From positions 8,435,203 to 8,499,202 of the forward strand of contig JAPTYO010000020.1 of NCBI GenBank assembly GCA_036873135.1: a DNA stretch of 64,000 nt. Reading direction: 5' to 3'. Positions 34,549 to 45,366 of this stretch are shown piece by piece. The notes under the pieces are model-generated. The model saw nothing but the letters and a program-made list of their open reading frames with translations. It made no database searches and had not been told where the DNA came from. Origin of the DNA: Clarkia xantiana subsp. parviflora. Its lineage: Eukaryota; Streptophyta; Magnoliopsida; Myrtales; Onagraceae. The stretch's first letter is position 1, and each line of letters begins with the position of its first letter. Position numbers and translations under genes: made by a program.

Positions 34549-35379
34549 ATTCGGACCTAAAATCTGACCTAAGGCGAATACGTTTTGAAAACGTGGATTT
34601 TTGTAAAGAATCGCCACTAGTTAATTAAAGGTTAACTAGAATCATAAATTACTTAGGTAAATAACGAATTAAACACCTAAGTATTAAATCGGCCTACGAT
34701 TAGAAATTCGAGTTCGGGGGTTCTATTACGAATTAAAAAAATATATTTTCTAATTACGCCCTTTCGGTACTTAATTAACATATTTGCCAATTTTAAATTT
34801 AAAAACACGTTACGTCGAATCAATCTAATGATATCAAAATTAAACTAATTTTCATGCGCAAATCATTATTGACGACAAATCTAAGCCCTAAAAAAAAAAA
34901 ACTATTATGCATATAAAACTCCTAATTGAGATAAAATCTAAATAAAACCAATCATGCTTTAAATCACGATACAATTTAATAACTACACGTCATACACATA
35001 TATACATACAATTAACATTACACAATTAAATTAGTTATTATCTAATCACTTAATTAATCATACAATAATAATAATAATAAGAATATAATAATCAGTAACA
35101 AAAATTATCAAATAATTAAACAGTAAAAAACAATAAGAAGCAGAAGACCTTATCTGTGCATGACTACCTGCAGGTAATACAAGGTAATAGGACAAGGTAA
35201 TACGACAGCAAACAGCAGGTCCACGAAGCAAACAATAGTGGCTTAATAACGGGCAGTCCGGGGGAAGCGAGGTCACGACTAATCTAGTCGAGATCTGGAC
35301 GGCAGCGACGATTCTGACGACGCTCCGGCGATGGGCAGGCAAACTCCAGTCCAGTAACAGCAATCTCCGGTGAGGCAGG
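34549..35379 (-). repeat. 5' (right) LTR of element B, first part
   Basis: This 831-bp segment is collinear with 29356-30184 of the left LTR, with roughly 1-2% differences by eye. It ends at GCAGG, where element C begins. Confidence 0.93.
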
Positions 35380-36037
35380 TGATGGGCCATGGCGAAGGCC
35401 GTTAGGCCCCCTAACGATTGGCAAACGGCGACTAGGCCTGGTGGGCCAGGAGCTGGGCTGCTGGAAGGCTAAGGGCTCCGACTGAAGGAGGCCCCGACAT
35501 TGAATGGCCCCGAGCAAGTATGGCTCTGATAGGGGAGAGCCCCGAAGATATCGGACCTGGACGTAGTCGGTCCCGGTGTGGGAGTTGACACCACTCCCCG
35601 ACACCGAATCCTCAATGATGTAACTTGGGAGTCTCCGATAATGATCGAGACTCGCCAGTAAGAGCACAATCCCGGAAATCTCGCCACGATTACAGTAGTG
35701 GTATAATGGGCGAGATATGTGGGATACGAATAACTGTGCAAGATACGTGGCAAGATATACGGCGAGATATGTGGGATAGTGGATCACAATCCAACCGCCC
35801 AATCAGGTAACTGGGATAGCCTTTCCTCTATAAAAGGAGGGAAGTTATTCCAGATTAGGGTTACGTTTCACATACACAAAATACTGCTTGCTTGCCTTGT
35901 TGACTGCCATACTTACGTTAAGCATCGGAGAGGGATTCTGGGCCACTGCCCTCTACTCCCCTCTTGCAGGATTGCGTGGAGCAAAGGAGCTAGGATTGCC
36001 GTCAAAGTCCGTACCGGAGTTCCACCGTGATCCAACA
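35380..36037 (+). repeat. 5' LTR of element C
   Basis: The LTR is 658 bp, from TGATGGGCC to GATCCAACA. TATAAAA at 35829-35835 is the likely promoter core. Open frames across it are by-products. Confidence 0.97.
35829..35835 (+). promoter_or_regulatory. TATA box of element C LTR
   Basis: CTCTATAAAAGGAGGG precedes the leader. The same box is at 46343-46349 in the 3' LTR, and a matching CTATAAAAGGG is at about 7372 in the LTR relic. Confidence 0.7.
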
Positions 36038-36055
36038 TTGGCGCCGTCTGTGGGA
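36038..36055 (+). promoter_or_regulatory. Primer binding site of element C
   Basis: TTGGCGCCGTCTGTGGGA starts at the base after the 5' LTR, as expected for tRNA-primed minus-strand synthesis in Tat elements. Confidence 0.9.
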
Positions 36056-36105
36056 ATCGCAACAAAAAGCCAAAAAGTGAGTTTGCTTCCCTCTGATTTC
36101 ATTCC

Positions 36106-38601
36106 ATGGCTGGCAACAGATCGCAACGCTCAGGCAAGCAAGTGCCGGCCACCAGCAATCCCCCTGAGGATGCTGCCCAGCATCAGGATCTGAGAGATGA
36201 GGGTGACAGCACTCGCCGGAACGAAGCACCTTCCCAGAATCCGGAGCTGGCCAGGGTAGTGGCAGAGGCCATGCCCCTATTCATGGAGGCCATGGAGGCC
36301 CTCCTAGACCGAAGAGAAGCTGCTAGAAGGCAGGCCGATCTCCCGCCGCTCCCTCCGCGGCGAGATGCCCCCAGAAGGCAGGTGGACGACAACCTGCCGC
36401 CACCCCCTCCGTTGAGGGAACAACCCATTCCCCCTCATCCAGCACCGGCGGAGAATTTTGTGGTCGATGGACCAGGGCCAGTACAACAAAGGACTATTCC
36501 CTTGAATGGTCCCCTCACTGCCGACCAGGTAGTAAAGATTGTGGGTATCTGCATGGGAGATCAGAAGCCCATGATGTCGGAATTGGGGAGTCAGGAGACC
36601 CATCCTTTCGTTCCCAGGTTGATCCATACCTTGGCTCCTCCAGGCTTGGGTATCCCGAAGATAGACGAGTACGACGGGGTCGCGGACCCGGTTCGCCATG
36701 TGCAGAAGCACCTAACAGCGTGCATGGGCAGGACCCCTGATGAGGATGTTATCTGTGCGTTGTTCCCGAGCACCTTGGGAGAGAAGGCAATGACATGGTT
36801 TTACAGTCTGCCCACCGGATGTATAACCTGTTGGAAGGACATGCATCAGCGATTCATCGCCCAGTACCAAGGACGTCGACGGCTGCTGAAGAGTGTTCGG
36901 ACCCTGCATGAGGTAGTCCAGAGGCCTGACGAATCGCTGGCCCAATACTACCATCGTTACACGGCTGGCATGACCGAGCTAGATGAGGAGATATCGGAGG
37001 GCGAGGCCATCCGCACCTTCATAAAAAACCTTAATCCCCCCTATGGCTCCGACTTACTCCACAGTGTCGCGGCCAAGAAAGTCTGGAACATGGAGGCGCT
37101 CCAGGCGAGAGTAAAACAGCAAATCGACGTCCAAGAGTCGAAGATCGCTGCCGGAGAATTGGCTCCACCCAAGGGGCATGAAGGAAAGCAGTTGTTCAAA
37201 CCATTGGACAACCGACACCGAAAGGATGGCTCCGAGGGTAGTCGGAGTCGTGGACGTTCCGATCGGAGGGAGGATAGGCGTCCGACCAAAAGGGACAATC
37301 AGAGGGAGGAGTTTACCCCCCTCAACAGGCCTTTGAAAGAGGTCTTGGCGGTAATGGAGAAGCAAGGCCTCGCTCGCTTCCCCAAGAAGAAGGAAGGAGA
37401 AAAGTTGGGCTCCCGCACTGACCGTTACTGCCGATTCCATCGGGCTTCCGGTCACGACACTGACCAGTGTCGAGAGCTGAAGAAGGAAATAGAGAGGCTA
37501 ATCCAGAGGGGTAAGCTGAAGGAGTTCGTGGGAGACTCGCGCTGCAAGCCCCGTTCACGATCTCGGTCAAGGTCCAAATCTCGATCGAGGTCCCCCAGGA
37601 AGAGGAGGTCCGGCGCAGAGCCTTCGGAGGGCCCATCCGGGTCCCGACAGAAGAGGATTATTAATGTGATCCATGGAGGATTCGCTGCAGGAGGAGACAC
37701 ATCGTCCTCTCGGGAGCGTTATGCCAACCAAGTGCCAGTCGCAGTGGTTTTGGGAAAGAGGTCACGGTCGTGGACCCCGAAGGAGGAGATGGAGATCACC
37801 TTCTCGGCGAAGGATCTGGAGGGAGTAGAGACCCCCCATGAGGATGCCCTAGTAGTAACACTGGATGTAGGAGGATTCGAAGTGAAGAGGATCCTCATTG
37901 ATGGAGGAAGCTCCTCCGACATCCTCTTCTCAGATGCCCTGGAGCAGATGGGGAAGAAGAAAAAAGATTTGCGGGAGGTTAACTTCCCGATGGTAGGATT
38001 TTGCGGCACAACCTCCTATCCGTTGGGGGTTATTACGCTGCCTGTGTGGTTCGGCAGTGGCTGGAAGATGGAGAAGAGAGATGTGGAGTTCGTGGTGGTC
38101 GAATCCACAGGGACGTACAATGCGATCATTGGAAGAACCACTATCAACCCGCTGATGGCAGTAGCCTCAACTGTCCATCAGAAACTGAAGTTCCCGACTG
38201 AGAATGGGGTCGGCGAAGTGAAAGGCGACCAGGTGGCGTCGAGACGATGCTATGTCAACGCCACAAGGAGATCCAGGAAGGAGGCTATGACGGTTCTCCA
38301 GACAGACATTGATCCTCGAGAGGAGTTTGGGCGACCCGCCCCCATGGAGGACCTAAAAGAAGTCGAGATAGATGGGCCCGAGAGGAGGGTGAAGATCGGA
38401 TCCGCCCTATCCGAGGAAAAAGCTCAGGAATTAACCGCCCTGTTGAAAGAGTTCAAGGAGTTATTTGCCTGGTCTCCGAGCGATATGCCAGGAATCAGTC
38501 GGGACGTGATCGAGCATGAACTGAACATCGACCCCACGATCAAGCCGATCACACAGAAGAGACGTCCGATGGGAACAGACAAGAGGATTGCAATCCAGTA
38601 G
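36106..38601 (+). CDS. Gag-protease part of the element C polyprotein
   Basis: Translation starts at the ATG in TTCCATGGC, the first good start after the primer site. It runs 831 residues to an in-frame TAG (38599-38601). A Pro/Arg-rich N-terminus precedes the gag domain (about residues 165-345; THPFVPRLIHTLAPPG, AMTWFYSLPTG, DESLAQYYHRYTAGM). A His/Cys motif CRFHRASGHDTDQC lies near 440 and an Arg-Ser repeat stretch (SRSRSRSKSRSRS) near 480-495. The aspartic protease has LIDGGSSSDILF near 600, followed by YNAIIGRTTINPL near 675. Gag builds particles and the protease matures them. The stop falls just before the RT domain, so RT onward needs readthrough or is lost. Confidence 0.92.
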   Translation: MAGNRSQRSGKQVPATSNPPEDAAQHQDLRDEGDSTRRNEAPSQNPELARVVAEAMPLFMEAMEALLDRREAARRQADLPPLPPRRDAPRRQVDDNLPPPPPLREQPIPPHPAPAENFVVDGPGPVQQRTIPLNGPLTADQVVKIVGICMGDQKPMMSELGSQETHPFVPRLIHTLAPPGLGIPKIDEYDGVADPVRHVQKHLTACMGRTPDEDVICALFPSTLGEKAMTWFYSLPTGCITCWKDMHQRFIAQYQGRRRLLKSVRTLHEVVQRPDESLAQYYHRYTAGMTELDEEISEGEAIRTFIKNLNPPYGSDLLHSVAAKKVWNMEALQARVKQQIDVQESKIAAGELAPPKGHEGKQLFKPLDNRHRKDGSEGSRSRGRSDRREDRRPTKRDNQREEFTPLNRPLKEVLAVMEKQGLARFPKKKEGEKLGSRTDRYCRFHRASGHDTDQCRELKKEIERLIQRGKLKEFVGDSRCKPRSRSRSRSKSRSRSPRKRRSGAEPSEGPSGSRQKRIINVIHGGFAAGGDTSSSRERYANQVPVAVVLGKRSRSWTPKEEMEITFSAKDLEGVETPHEDALVVTLDVGGFEVKRILIDGGSSSDILFSDALEQMGKKKKDLREVNFPMVGFCGTTSYPLGVITLPVWFGSGWKMEKRDVEFVVVESTGTYNAIIGRTTINPLMAVASTVHQKLKFPTENGVGEVKGDQVASRRCYVNATRRSRKEAMTVLQTDIDPREEFGRPAPMEDLKEVEIDGPERRVKIGSALSEEKAQELTALLKEFKELFAWSPSDMPGISRDVIEHELNIDPTIKPITQKRRPMGTDKRIAIQ

Positions 38602-41600
38602 GAGGTTGGCAGACTACTCGACGCTGGATTCATCAGGGAGATCCGATTCCAAACCTGGGTAGCCAACCCAGTACTAGTGAGGAAGAGCAACGGGAAGTGG
38701 CGAATGTGTGTCGACTTCCGCGATTTAAACAAGGCCTGCCCGAAGGACTGTTATCCACTCCCTCGGATCGACCAACTGGTGGACGCTACATCGGGGCATG
38801 AGCTGCTAAGCTTTATGGATGCTTATTCTGGTTATAACCAGATCAAGATGGCGAAAAAGGATGCCCCACATACCGCCTTTTACGCCGATAGTGAAGTCTT
38901 CCAATATGACGTCATGCCTTTCGGCCTGGTGAATGCGGGGGCGACATACCAGAGAATGGTGAACAAGCTGTTCGGGGACATGATTGGGAGTACCATGGAA
39001 GCCTATGTAGATGACATGCTGGTGAAGTCCCGACGAGCATCAGACCACGTGGGCAACTTGGCAATGGCCTTCGAGAGGATGAAGCTCCACCAGGTCCGCC
39101 TGAATCCAGCCAAATGTGCTTTCGGAGTCCACTCCGGGAAGTTCCTAGGCTTCATGGTGAGCCAGAGGGGGATCGAGGTGAATCCCGAGAAACTAAGGGC
39201 GATAGAAGAGATGCAGTCCCCGACCAACCATAGGGAGGTGCAAGTGTTGAACGGTCGGCTGGCTTCGATGAATCGCTTCTTATCCAAGGCCAGCGACCAG
39301 TCGATGCCATTTTTCAATGTGTTAAGAGCCAACCGACAGTTCGAATGGACTGCTGAATGTGAGGCGGCGTTCCAAGCACTCAAACAACATCTCCGCGACC
39401 TCCCGCCACTTGCGAAGCCAGCTCCAGGCGAGCCACTCTATCTTTATTTGGCTATTTCTTCGTTTGCAATAAGCTCTGTTCTAGTTAAAGCTGTCGAGGG
39501 CAATCAGATTCCTGTCTATTATGTAAGCAAGGCGTTTGCCAAGAGTGAAATGAATTATCCTCCGATTGAGAAGTACCTCTTTGCGTTGATTATTACCGCT
39601 CGAAAGTTACGGCCCTACTTCCATGCGCATGAAATTACGGTGTTGACTGATCAGCCATTGAAACACTTCTTGAACCGACCCGACGCGTCGGGGAGACTAG
39701 TAAAGTGGGCCGTGGAACTTAGCGAGTTTCGAATTCATTTCGCTCCAAGAACAGCTATCAAAGGGCAGGCATTGGCCGACTTTATAGTTGAATCTACTAT
39801 TCCCGATCCTGAAGCAACAAAAACAGTAGAGGGGGCAACCATTGGGAATACTAAAGAGGTCCCGACGGCAGGGCAGTCGGAACAGCCGAATAAGGAGAAC
39901 ACCTGGGAGTTGTACACAGATGGCTCCTCAAGCTCAGACGGATCGGGTGCGGGGTTCGTACTGATTCCGCCGGGCGGGGCGGAGCCACTTCGATATGCAT
40001 TGGCCCTGACATTTAGAGCCACCAACAACGAGGCGGAGTATGAAGCCCTCATAACGGGGCTGAAAATCGCAAAAGGCACTGGAATTGAACATTTGCGGGT
40101 GAAGTGTGATGCAAGTCTGATTGTAAATCAAATTCGGGGGCAATATGGAGCAAAAAACCCGATCATGAAGAAATATCTTCAAGAGGCTAGGACCTTGAAG
40201 GAAAGCTTCAAAAGCTTTGATATCGAGGCGATTCCCAGGGAAGAGAATGTGGAGGCTGATGCCTTGAGCAAATATGCCTTGGGGGCACCTTTGGAAGAGA
40301 GTCGGAAGGTACACTTCTTGGAGAAGGTGATTCTATCGACCACCGATCCGTCGGAGGTGTGCGCTATCGGGACAGGGGCAGAGAAGGAATCCACTTGGAT
40401 GACCCCGATAATTGTGTACTTAACGACGGGGGCACTTCCTGAAGATAAGGTGGCAGCGGAGCGATTACGACGAATGTCAATTAATTACGCGATGGTGGAC
40501 AACCAGTTATACAAGAAGGGTCTGCTTTCGACGCCCTTCTTGAAATGCGTGGCCGAACCCGATACGACTCGGATTCTGAGAGAATTGCATGAAGGAGTCG
40601 CAGCCTGTCACGAAGGCGCTCGATCTATCCTGAGGAAGGCGTTGAACTTGGGATATTATTGGCCTACGATGAATAAGGAAGCAACGGCGCTTGTTCGATC
40701 CTGTGACGCGTGTCAGAGATATGCCTCGAATATCACAGCTCCCGCCGCTGATTTGATGCCCATTGGGAGTGCTTGGCCCTTCGCACAGTGGGGCATCGAC
40801 CTGGTGGGACCCCTTCCGAAAGCAAAGAGCCAGTGCACACATCTGCTGGTCGCGATCGACTACTTCTCGAAGTGGATCGAGGCTAAGCCGCTAGCCAAAA
40901 CAACAGCAGGACATATCATTAAGTTCCTTCAGACCCGAATTTTGTCGAGATATGGGGTGCCGAAGGTAATCATCAGTGACAATGGTCCTCCGTTTAATGG
41001 GGCCCAGTTGGAGAGGTTCCTAGACGAGTTCGGTATCGAGCATCGAACAGCATCCGTCCACCACGCTCAGACCAATGGGCAGGTAGAGGCGGCCAACAAA
41101 ATCGTGATGGAGGGCTTGAAGAAAAGGGTCTACGCTTTGGACGGAAAATGGCTGGACGAACTGGAGAACGTGTTGTGGGCGGTCCGAACGACACCCAAGC
41201 GGTCAACAGGTGAAACCCCGTTTGCACTTGTTTATGGAACAGAGGCGGTCGCTCCCGTGGAAATCGCGGTGGCGTCCCATCGAACCAGCAGCTATGAGCC
41301 CTCGACGAGTCCAGGAAGAGCCAGGATAGGACCTTTGACGAAGGACGAAACAAGGCGCCTGGAGTTATCCTTGCTAGAGGAAAAACGGCTGGAGGCCGAC
41401 ATAGCGCAAGCTCGGATGCGTTTGGCGACGGCCAGGTACTACAATCGGAAGGTCAAGTCGCGACAGTTCTACGCAGGAGAACTGGTCCTACGACGGAACG
41501 AATTCGCCCTACAAGATCGGATCAACAAGATGTCCCCGAAATGGGAAGGGCCTTACAAGATCGTAGGCATGCCGGCCCCGAACGCTTACAAGTTAGAGGA

Positions 41601-41664
41601 TCCCGACGGCAAGGTTTTAAGAAACACCTTTAGTGGCGAACATCTGAAGAAGTGCCATGTTTGA
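38602..41664 (+). CDS. RT-RNase H-RNase H-integrase part of the element C polyprotein
   Basis: This part is in the same frame as gag-protease and directly follows the TAG. It begins EVGRLLDAGFIREI, the standard start of Tat RT. RT motifs are WRMCVDFRDLN, SFMDAYSGYNQI and YVDDM (catalytic, 39004-39018). The usual RNase H follows (VLTDQPLKHFL). A second archaeal-type RNase H comes next (ELYTDGSSSSDGSGAGF ... NNEAEYEALI ... EENVEADALSKYA), a hallmark of Tat. Integrase has a His2Cys2 finger (HEGVAACHEG ... CDACQRYA) and catalytic core residues in WGIDLVGPLP, ISDNGPPFNG and TNGQVEAANK. It ends in a C-terminal DNA-binding part with no chromodomain seen. No other stop or shift is present over about 1,020 codons. 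No ATG opens it, so it is a continuation of gag-protease, not a separate gene. Confidence 0.92.
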   Translation, partial: EVGRLLDAGFIREIRFQTWVANPVLVRKSNGKWRMCVDFRDLNKACPKDCYPLPRIDQLVDATSGHELLSFMDAYSGYNQIKMAKKDAPHTAFYADSEVFQYDVMPFGLVNAGATYQRMVNKLFGDMIGSTMEAYVDDMLVKSRRASDHVGNLAMAFERMKLHQVRLNPAKCAFGVHSGKFLGFMVSQRGIEVNPEKLRAIEEMQSPTNHREVQVLNGRLASMNRFLSKASDQSMPFFNVLRANRQFEWTAECEAAFQALKQHLRDLPPLAKPAPGEPLYLYLAISSFAISSVLVKAVEGNQIPVYYVSKAFAKSEMNYPPIEKYLFALIITARKLRPYFHAHEITVLTDQPLKHFLNRPDASGRLVKWAVELSEFRIHFAPRTAIKGQALADFIVESTIPDPEATKTVEGATIGNTKEVPTAGQSEQPNKENTWELYTDGSSSSDGSGAGFVLIPPGGAEPLRYALALTFRATNNEAEYEALITGLKIAKGTGIEHLRVKCDASLIVNQIRGQYGAKNPIMKKYLQEARTLKESFKSFDIEAIPREENVEADALSKYALGAPLEESRKVHFLEKVILSTTDPSEVCAIGTGAEKESTWMTPIIVYLTTGALPEDKVAAERLRRMSINYAMVDNQLYKKGLLSTPFLKCVAEPDTTRILRELHEGVAACHEGARSILRKALNLGYYWPTMNKEATALVRSCDACQRYASNITAPAADLMPIGSAWPFAQWGIDLVGPLPKAKSQCTHLLVAIDYFSKWIEAKPLAKTTAGHIIKFLQTRILSRYGVPKVIISDNGPPFNGAQLERFLDEFGIEHRTASVHHAQTNGQVEAANKIVMEGLKKRVYALDGKWLDELENVLWAVRTTPKRSTGETPFALVYGTEAVAPVEIAVASHRTSSYEPSTSPGRARIGPLTKDETRRLELSLLEEKRLEADIAQARMRLATARYYNRKVKSRQFYAGELVLRRNEFALQDRINKMSPKWEGPYKIVGMPAPNAYKLEDPDGKVLRNTFSGEHLKKCHV

Positions 41665-41800
41665 CAAATAAAGTCGCCCGTGGAGGCGCGAAGATGTAAT
41701 TAAGTCGCCCTGAGTGGTGCATGCTATGTTAAAGACATCAATCAATAAAGAAGTTACTTCTGATCAAAGTATTCCTGAGTCGTTCTCGATACATTGAAAA
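41665..41800 (+). other. 3' end region of sense gag-pol transcript
   Basis: A short AT-rich stretch with AATAAAG words at about 41669 and 41744 could serve 3' end formation. It separates the pol stop codon from the tandem array. Confidence 0.35.
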
Positions 41801-42297
41801 GCGTCATTGGACGTCCGAAAATCCTTAAGTTTTTAAGGTTCGATTAAAAAGCGTCATTGGACGTCCGAAAATCCTTAAGTTTTTAAGGTTCGATTAAAAA
41901 GCGTCATTGGACGTCCGAAAATCCTTAAGTTTTTAAGGTTCGATTAAAAAGCGTCATTGGACGTCCGAAAATCCTTAAGTTTTTAAGGTTCGATTAAAAA
42001 GCGTCGTTGGACGTCCGAAAATCCTTAAGTTTTTAAGGTTCGATTAAAAAGCGTCATTGGACGTCCGAAAATCCTTAAGTTTTTAAGGTCCGATTAAGAA
42101 GCGTCATTGGACGTCCGAAAATCCTTAAGTTTTTAAGGTCCGATTAAAAAGCGTCATTGGACGTCCGAAAATCCTTAAGTTTTTAAGGTCCGATTAAAAA
42201 GCGTCATTGGACGTCCGAAAATCCTTAAGTTTTTAAGGGTCGATTAAAAAGCGTCGTTGGACGTCCGAAAGCCTTAAGGTTCTCAGGACCCGATAGA
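41801..42297. repeat. Ten tandem copies of a 50-bp unit in element C
   Basis: Units start exactly every 50 bases from 41801 to 42251. The first nine are nearly identical and the tenth is diverged. Each unit has GCGTCATTGGACGTCC, with the perfect palindrome GGACGTCC, and CCTTAAGTTTTTAAGG, a 6-bp stem with a 4-base loop. The array lies between the 3' ends of pol and the antisense gene. High copy identity suggests recent expansion. Confidence 0.97.
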
Positions 42298-42411
42298 AGC
42301 GCTACGAAGAACATAATCGAAAAAGATAGTAATAAAAGGCTCGAAAGCCTAAGAGGTTCGATACAAGGGAGATAAATGAGGAAGGAGTACGAGGACTTAA
42401 GATTTAACAAA

Positions 42412-45206
42412 TTAAACTCGGTCCTCGGGCGCTGAATCTTTAGAAGGCTTTGAAGGGGCAGGCTCGGAGGGATCGGTAGGGGGCTCGTCGGCGTCTTCGG
42501 AGGAGCTCTCCGACGGGAGGCTAAGGTACGTCTCTGCGGCTAGGCCGAGAGTCTTGGACTTCCTCAAGTCGATGGAGTCCCCGTAGGTTTCATTAAGCTC
42601 TTCGACAATATCAAGGATGGCATTCTACAAATCCTCCTGACAATGTCTTGCCGCGTCTGCTTTGAAGTCCTCCGAGCTCCGATATTCTTCGAGGGCCTGG
42701 ACCTTCGCGTTTGTTATTTGGGCGGGATAATCCGCCCTCGCCTCCTCTAGCTCCGCGATGGCCCTCTGCTTCTCAAGCTCCAGCCGCTCAGCAGTTTCTT
42801 GCAACGCTGCCTTATCAAAGGCAGCCTGGCTCCGATCCGCCAGGGCAGCCTGTTGCTCCCGCCTAAGCGAGCTCTCGAGACTTAGAATCTGCCTGTGTTG
42901 GGATTGAGCCTCTTGAGCAAGCTTGGCCCTGACTTCCTCGGCTCGCTGCCTTTCCTCCTCAGCCTGTTGCCTAACCTCTTCGACCCGCTCTTCAGCTCGC
43001 TTTTTACCCTCCTCCGCTCGAAGCCTTGACGCCTCGGAGGCAGCTAAGTCCTCCTGGAGCTTGGTCAAGCTCTCGAGGTTGGAGTTGGCCCGTTCTTGCT
43101 CCAAAGCCTCCCGAAGAGACAAGATGTAGCCAAAACAGCGATCCTGGTCCGCCATTTCCTGAGGGCAAGGTATAGCTTAATATTTAAAAAGTCGGAGTAC
43201 TCCCAGGAGAATAAAAACAAAGTGTACTTACCTCTATCCGACGGACGGCCATCGCCCGGATATCCGCCTCGATGTCCTCCCCTTCCAGAGAAAGAGGGCG
43301 CCTCAGTGAGGGCGGGATCGAGCCCGACACCAAGTGCAAGGCCAGGTTCCTCTCCTGACACCCCCGATATAGAGGAATCCCCCGAAGGGACTCCACCGGT
43401 CTCCAAGGCTCGGCGCCCTGGTCCGAAGAAAAGGCCTGGTAGTAGTCTCCATCCAAGGGGAATGGAGGTACTACCAGGCGAGCCCCTCCATCTCCTTCAC
43501 TTACTTGGGCTTCGGGGGTCCCACCTCTAACTGGCGAAGATGGCGGAGCGGATGACGATGGTGGCGTGACGGGAAGTGGAGACGTCTTCCTACCAGGTGA
43601 CTTCGCAGGAGTCGACCTCGATTTTCCTCGGAGGGTCAGGCCTTCCTCCTCAGCACGATCATCGGAGGGGGAGTCCTCCAAGCTGGTCACCCGACCAAAT
43701 TCACCACGGGCCTCCGTTGGGGCATCTTCCACCACCGGCTCCACTGCAGGCGCGGAGTCCGAGGCAGGTGCAGCAGGGGCGACGTCCGCGGGACCTGCAG
43801 CGGGGCGAATAAGTCGAGGAATTAATTTGATATCGGTGTGCCAAATTAAACAACGTTCCATATATTTCTCTTTGCCGAAAAAGTCGTAACAACCCGCTTC
43901 GAGGACGTGTGGAGTTTCCCCTCGAAGGATATTTTTGACATCCCTGACCCGTCCTTTCATGTCGGAGGCTTGAAGGTCTTGAGGTACCAACTCCCTATAT
44001 CTTTTTATATCACGAAAAACTTCCTTACCTTCCTTTTCGGAGCGGACGTTGAAGGCGGTCTTGACCACATCCACATTAGTCCGCCCCTCGGAGGTGGGGG
44101 CAGACCCGGGGGCCTCGGAGGTCTTCGCCTTCTTCCGAGAGGGTCCCGATTGGGCAGAAGCCTTCCGATGGGAGGGCTTCTTCTTGCGCTTCAGCGAGTG
44201 GGAGGCATCGGTATCCTCCTGAAACAGACGGGTGGTCAGCGATGTTCGAGGGGCTGTAAACAGTGGAAACAAGAAATAATTAGAAGATTACCCAGAGAAT
44301 TACATTGGAAACACCATCATGAACTTTTCCCCCAGCCTTGGGATCAATCAGCATAATCCCAATTTCAATCCGCTGCTGATCAGTGACAGAAGTGGCCTCG
44401 AAGGGCTGGTAACCCTCCTCCCAACGACGGGCCTGGATAAGCATCAAGGCCCTCTTGGTCTGCTCCGACCATGAACGGAAAGGCACGGGGGGATCAGCTT
44501 CCACGGTGGTCCTCGGCCACTCGATGGGACCAGGCTGGATGAAGAAGTATTGCTCCTTCCAGTTAGCATTATCGTTCCCCTTATCGGAGATGATGGCCTG
44601 TTCCTTGCAAATCTTCCAGGACACCTTCCTGTCCCAGCCCATCTCCTTATACTGCTCATCGGTCCCTTCGGGTTGGCGGGGGGAAAAGGAGCAGATTCCG
44701 TCCTTGTTGCAGGTCATCTTGTAGAGAACCCGCCAGAGCTCCAGGGAATAGCTCCAGTCCTCCTTATTGATATCACACCACACTTGGAAGGCAATCCATG
44801 TACGGATTGCGTGTGGAGAGAAGGTCGTGGGGTACGTCTTATAGTGGTTGCACAGCTCCACCCAACTCGGACAGAAAGGAAGTCGAATTCCCGCACGAAT
44901 CTGCCCTGGGGAGATGAACACCTCGTCCCCTTTGGGGAGCGTAATCCGGGCCTCGCGAGAATTGAACTGCTCATAGGGATAGCGGGCTCCGAAGGAGGAT
45001 TCAAAGATGCCACACTCTATACAAGCCCTATCGTAGCTAATAGGTGCAAGCGTGTTCTTGAGATACTTGAAGACGAAAGGTTGGCCAACAGTAGCAGATC
45101 CCTCGGCTGAAAATCGTCGAGGGAAGGAAGGAGGGGAAAATTGAAGCCTAAGAAAACCAAAGATGAAAGGGAAAAGAGTAATAAGGTGAAGAACCTTACC
45201 AGACAT
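42412..45206 (-). CDS. Spliced antisense gene of element C (gypsy-associated domain plus coiled coil)
   Basis: On the minus strand four exons can be joined: 45206-45200 (ATG TCT G), 45106-44292, 44218-43232 and 43158-42412. Introns are 93, 73 and 73 bp with GTAAGG, GTAATC and GTAAGT donors and TTTCAG, TTTCAG and CTCAG acceptors. The sum is 2,556 bases, divisible by three, and every junction keeps frame. Exon 2 holds the domain shared with element A (GQIRAGIRLPFCPSWVELC, AIRTWIAFQVWCD), resembling PF04195. Exon 3 is Lys-rich, then Pro/Ser/Ala-rich. Exon 4 is a strong coiled coil (ERVEEVRQQAEEERQRAEE) ending in an acidic Ser-rich tail. A TAG at 42625-42627 interrupts exon 4, about 70 codons before the final stop at 42412. 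Function is unknown; antisense genes of this kind are reported in Tat elements. Confidence 0.75.
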
Positions 45207-45211
45207 GGTGG

Positions 45212-45366
45212 TTGAGGTGATCGTGATCGGAAAATCTGGAAGCTGGAAACGCCGGTGAAACCTTGAAGTGATCGTGATCGGAAAATTTGGAAGCTGGAAA
45301 CGCCGGTGAAACCTTGAAGTGATCGTGATCGGAAAATCTGGATGCTGAAAACGCCGATGAAACCTT
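45212..45366. repeat. Three tandem copies of a 51-bp unit in the antisense leader
   Basis: The unit GTGATCGTGATCGGAAAATCTGGAAGCTGGAAACGCCGGTG... is repeated three times with a few substitutions, just upstream (minus-strand sense) of the antisense ATG. It therefore lies in its 5' UTR. Confidence 0.93.

Noticed and set aside
35284..35802. 172-codon minus-strand frame over element C's LTR
   Set aside because: It covers the LTR and the B/C junction, has no known domain, and recurs in the other LTR only because the LTRs are identical.
38677..41664. RT-integrase frame as a separate gene starting at a GTG
   Set aside because: The RT domain already starts at 38602 in the same frame as gag-protease. 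The apparent start is only the first alternative start codon after the TAG.
41801..42297. Regular repeats that could suggest a CRISPR-like array
   Set aside because: The 50-bp units are directly adjacent and identical throughout, with no variable spacers, and they lie inside a plant retrotransposon.
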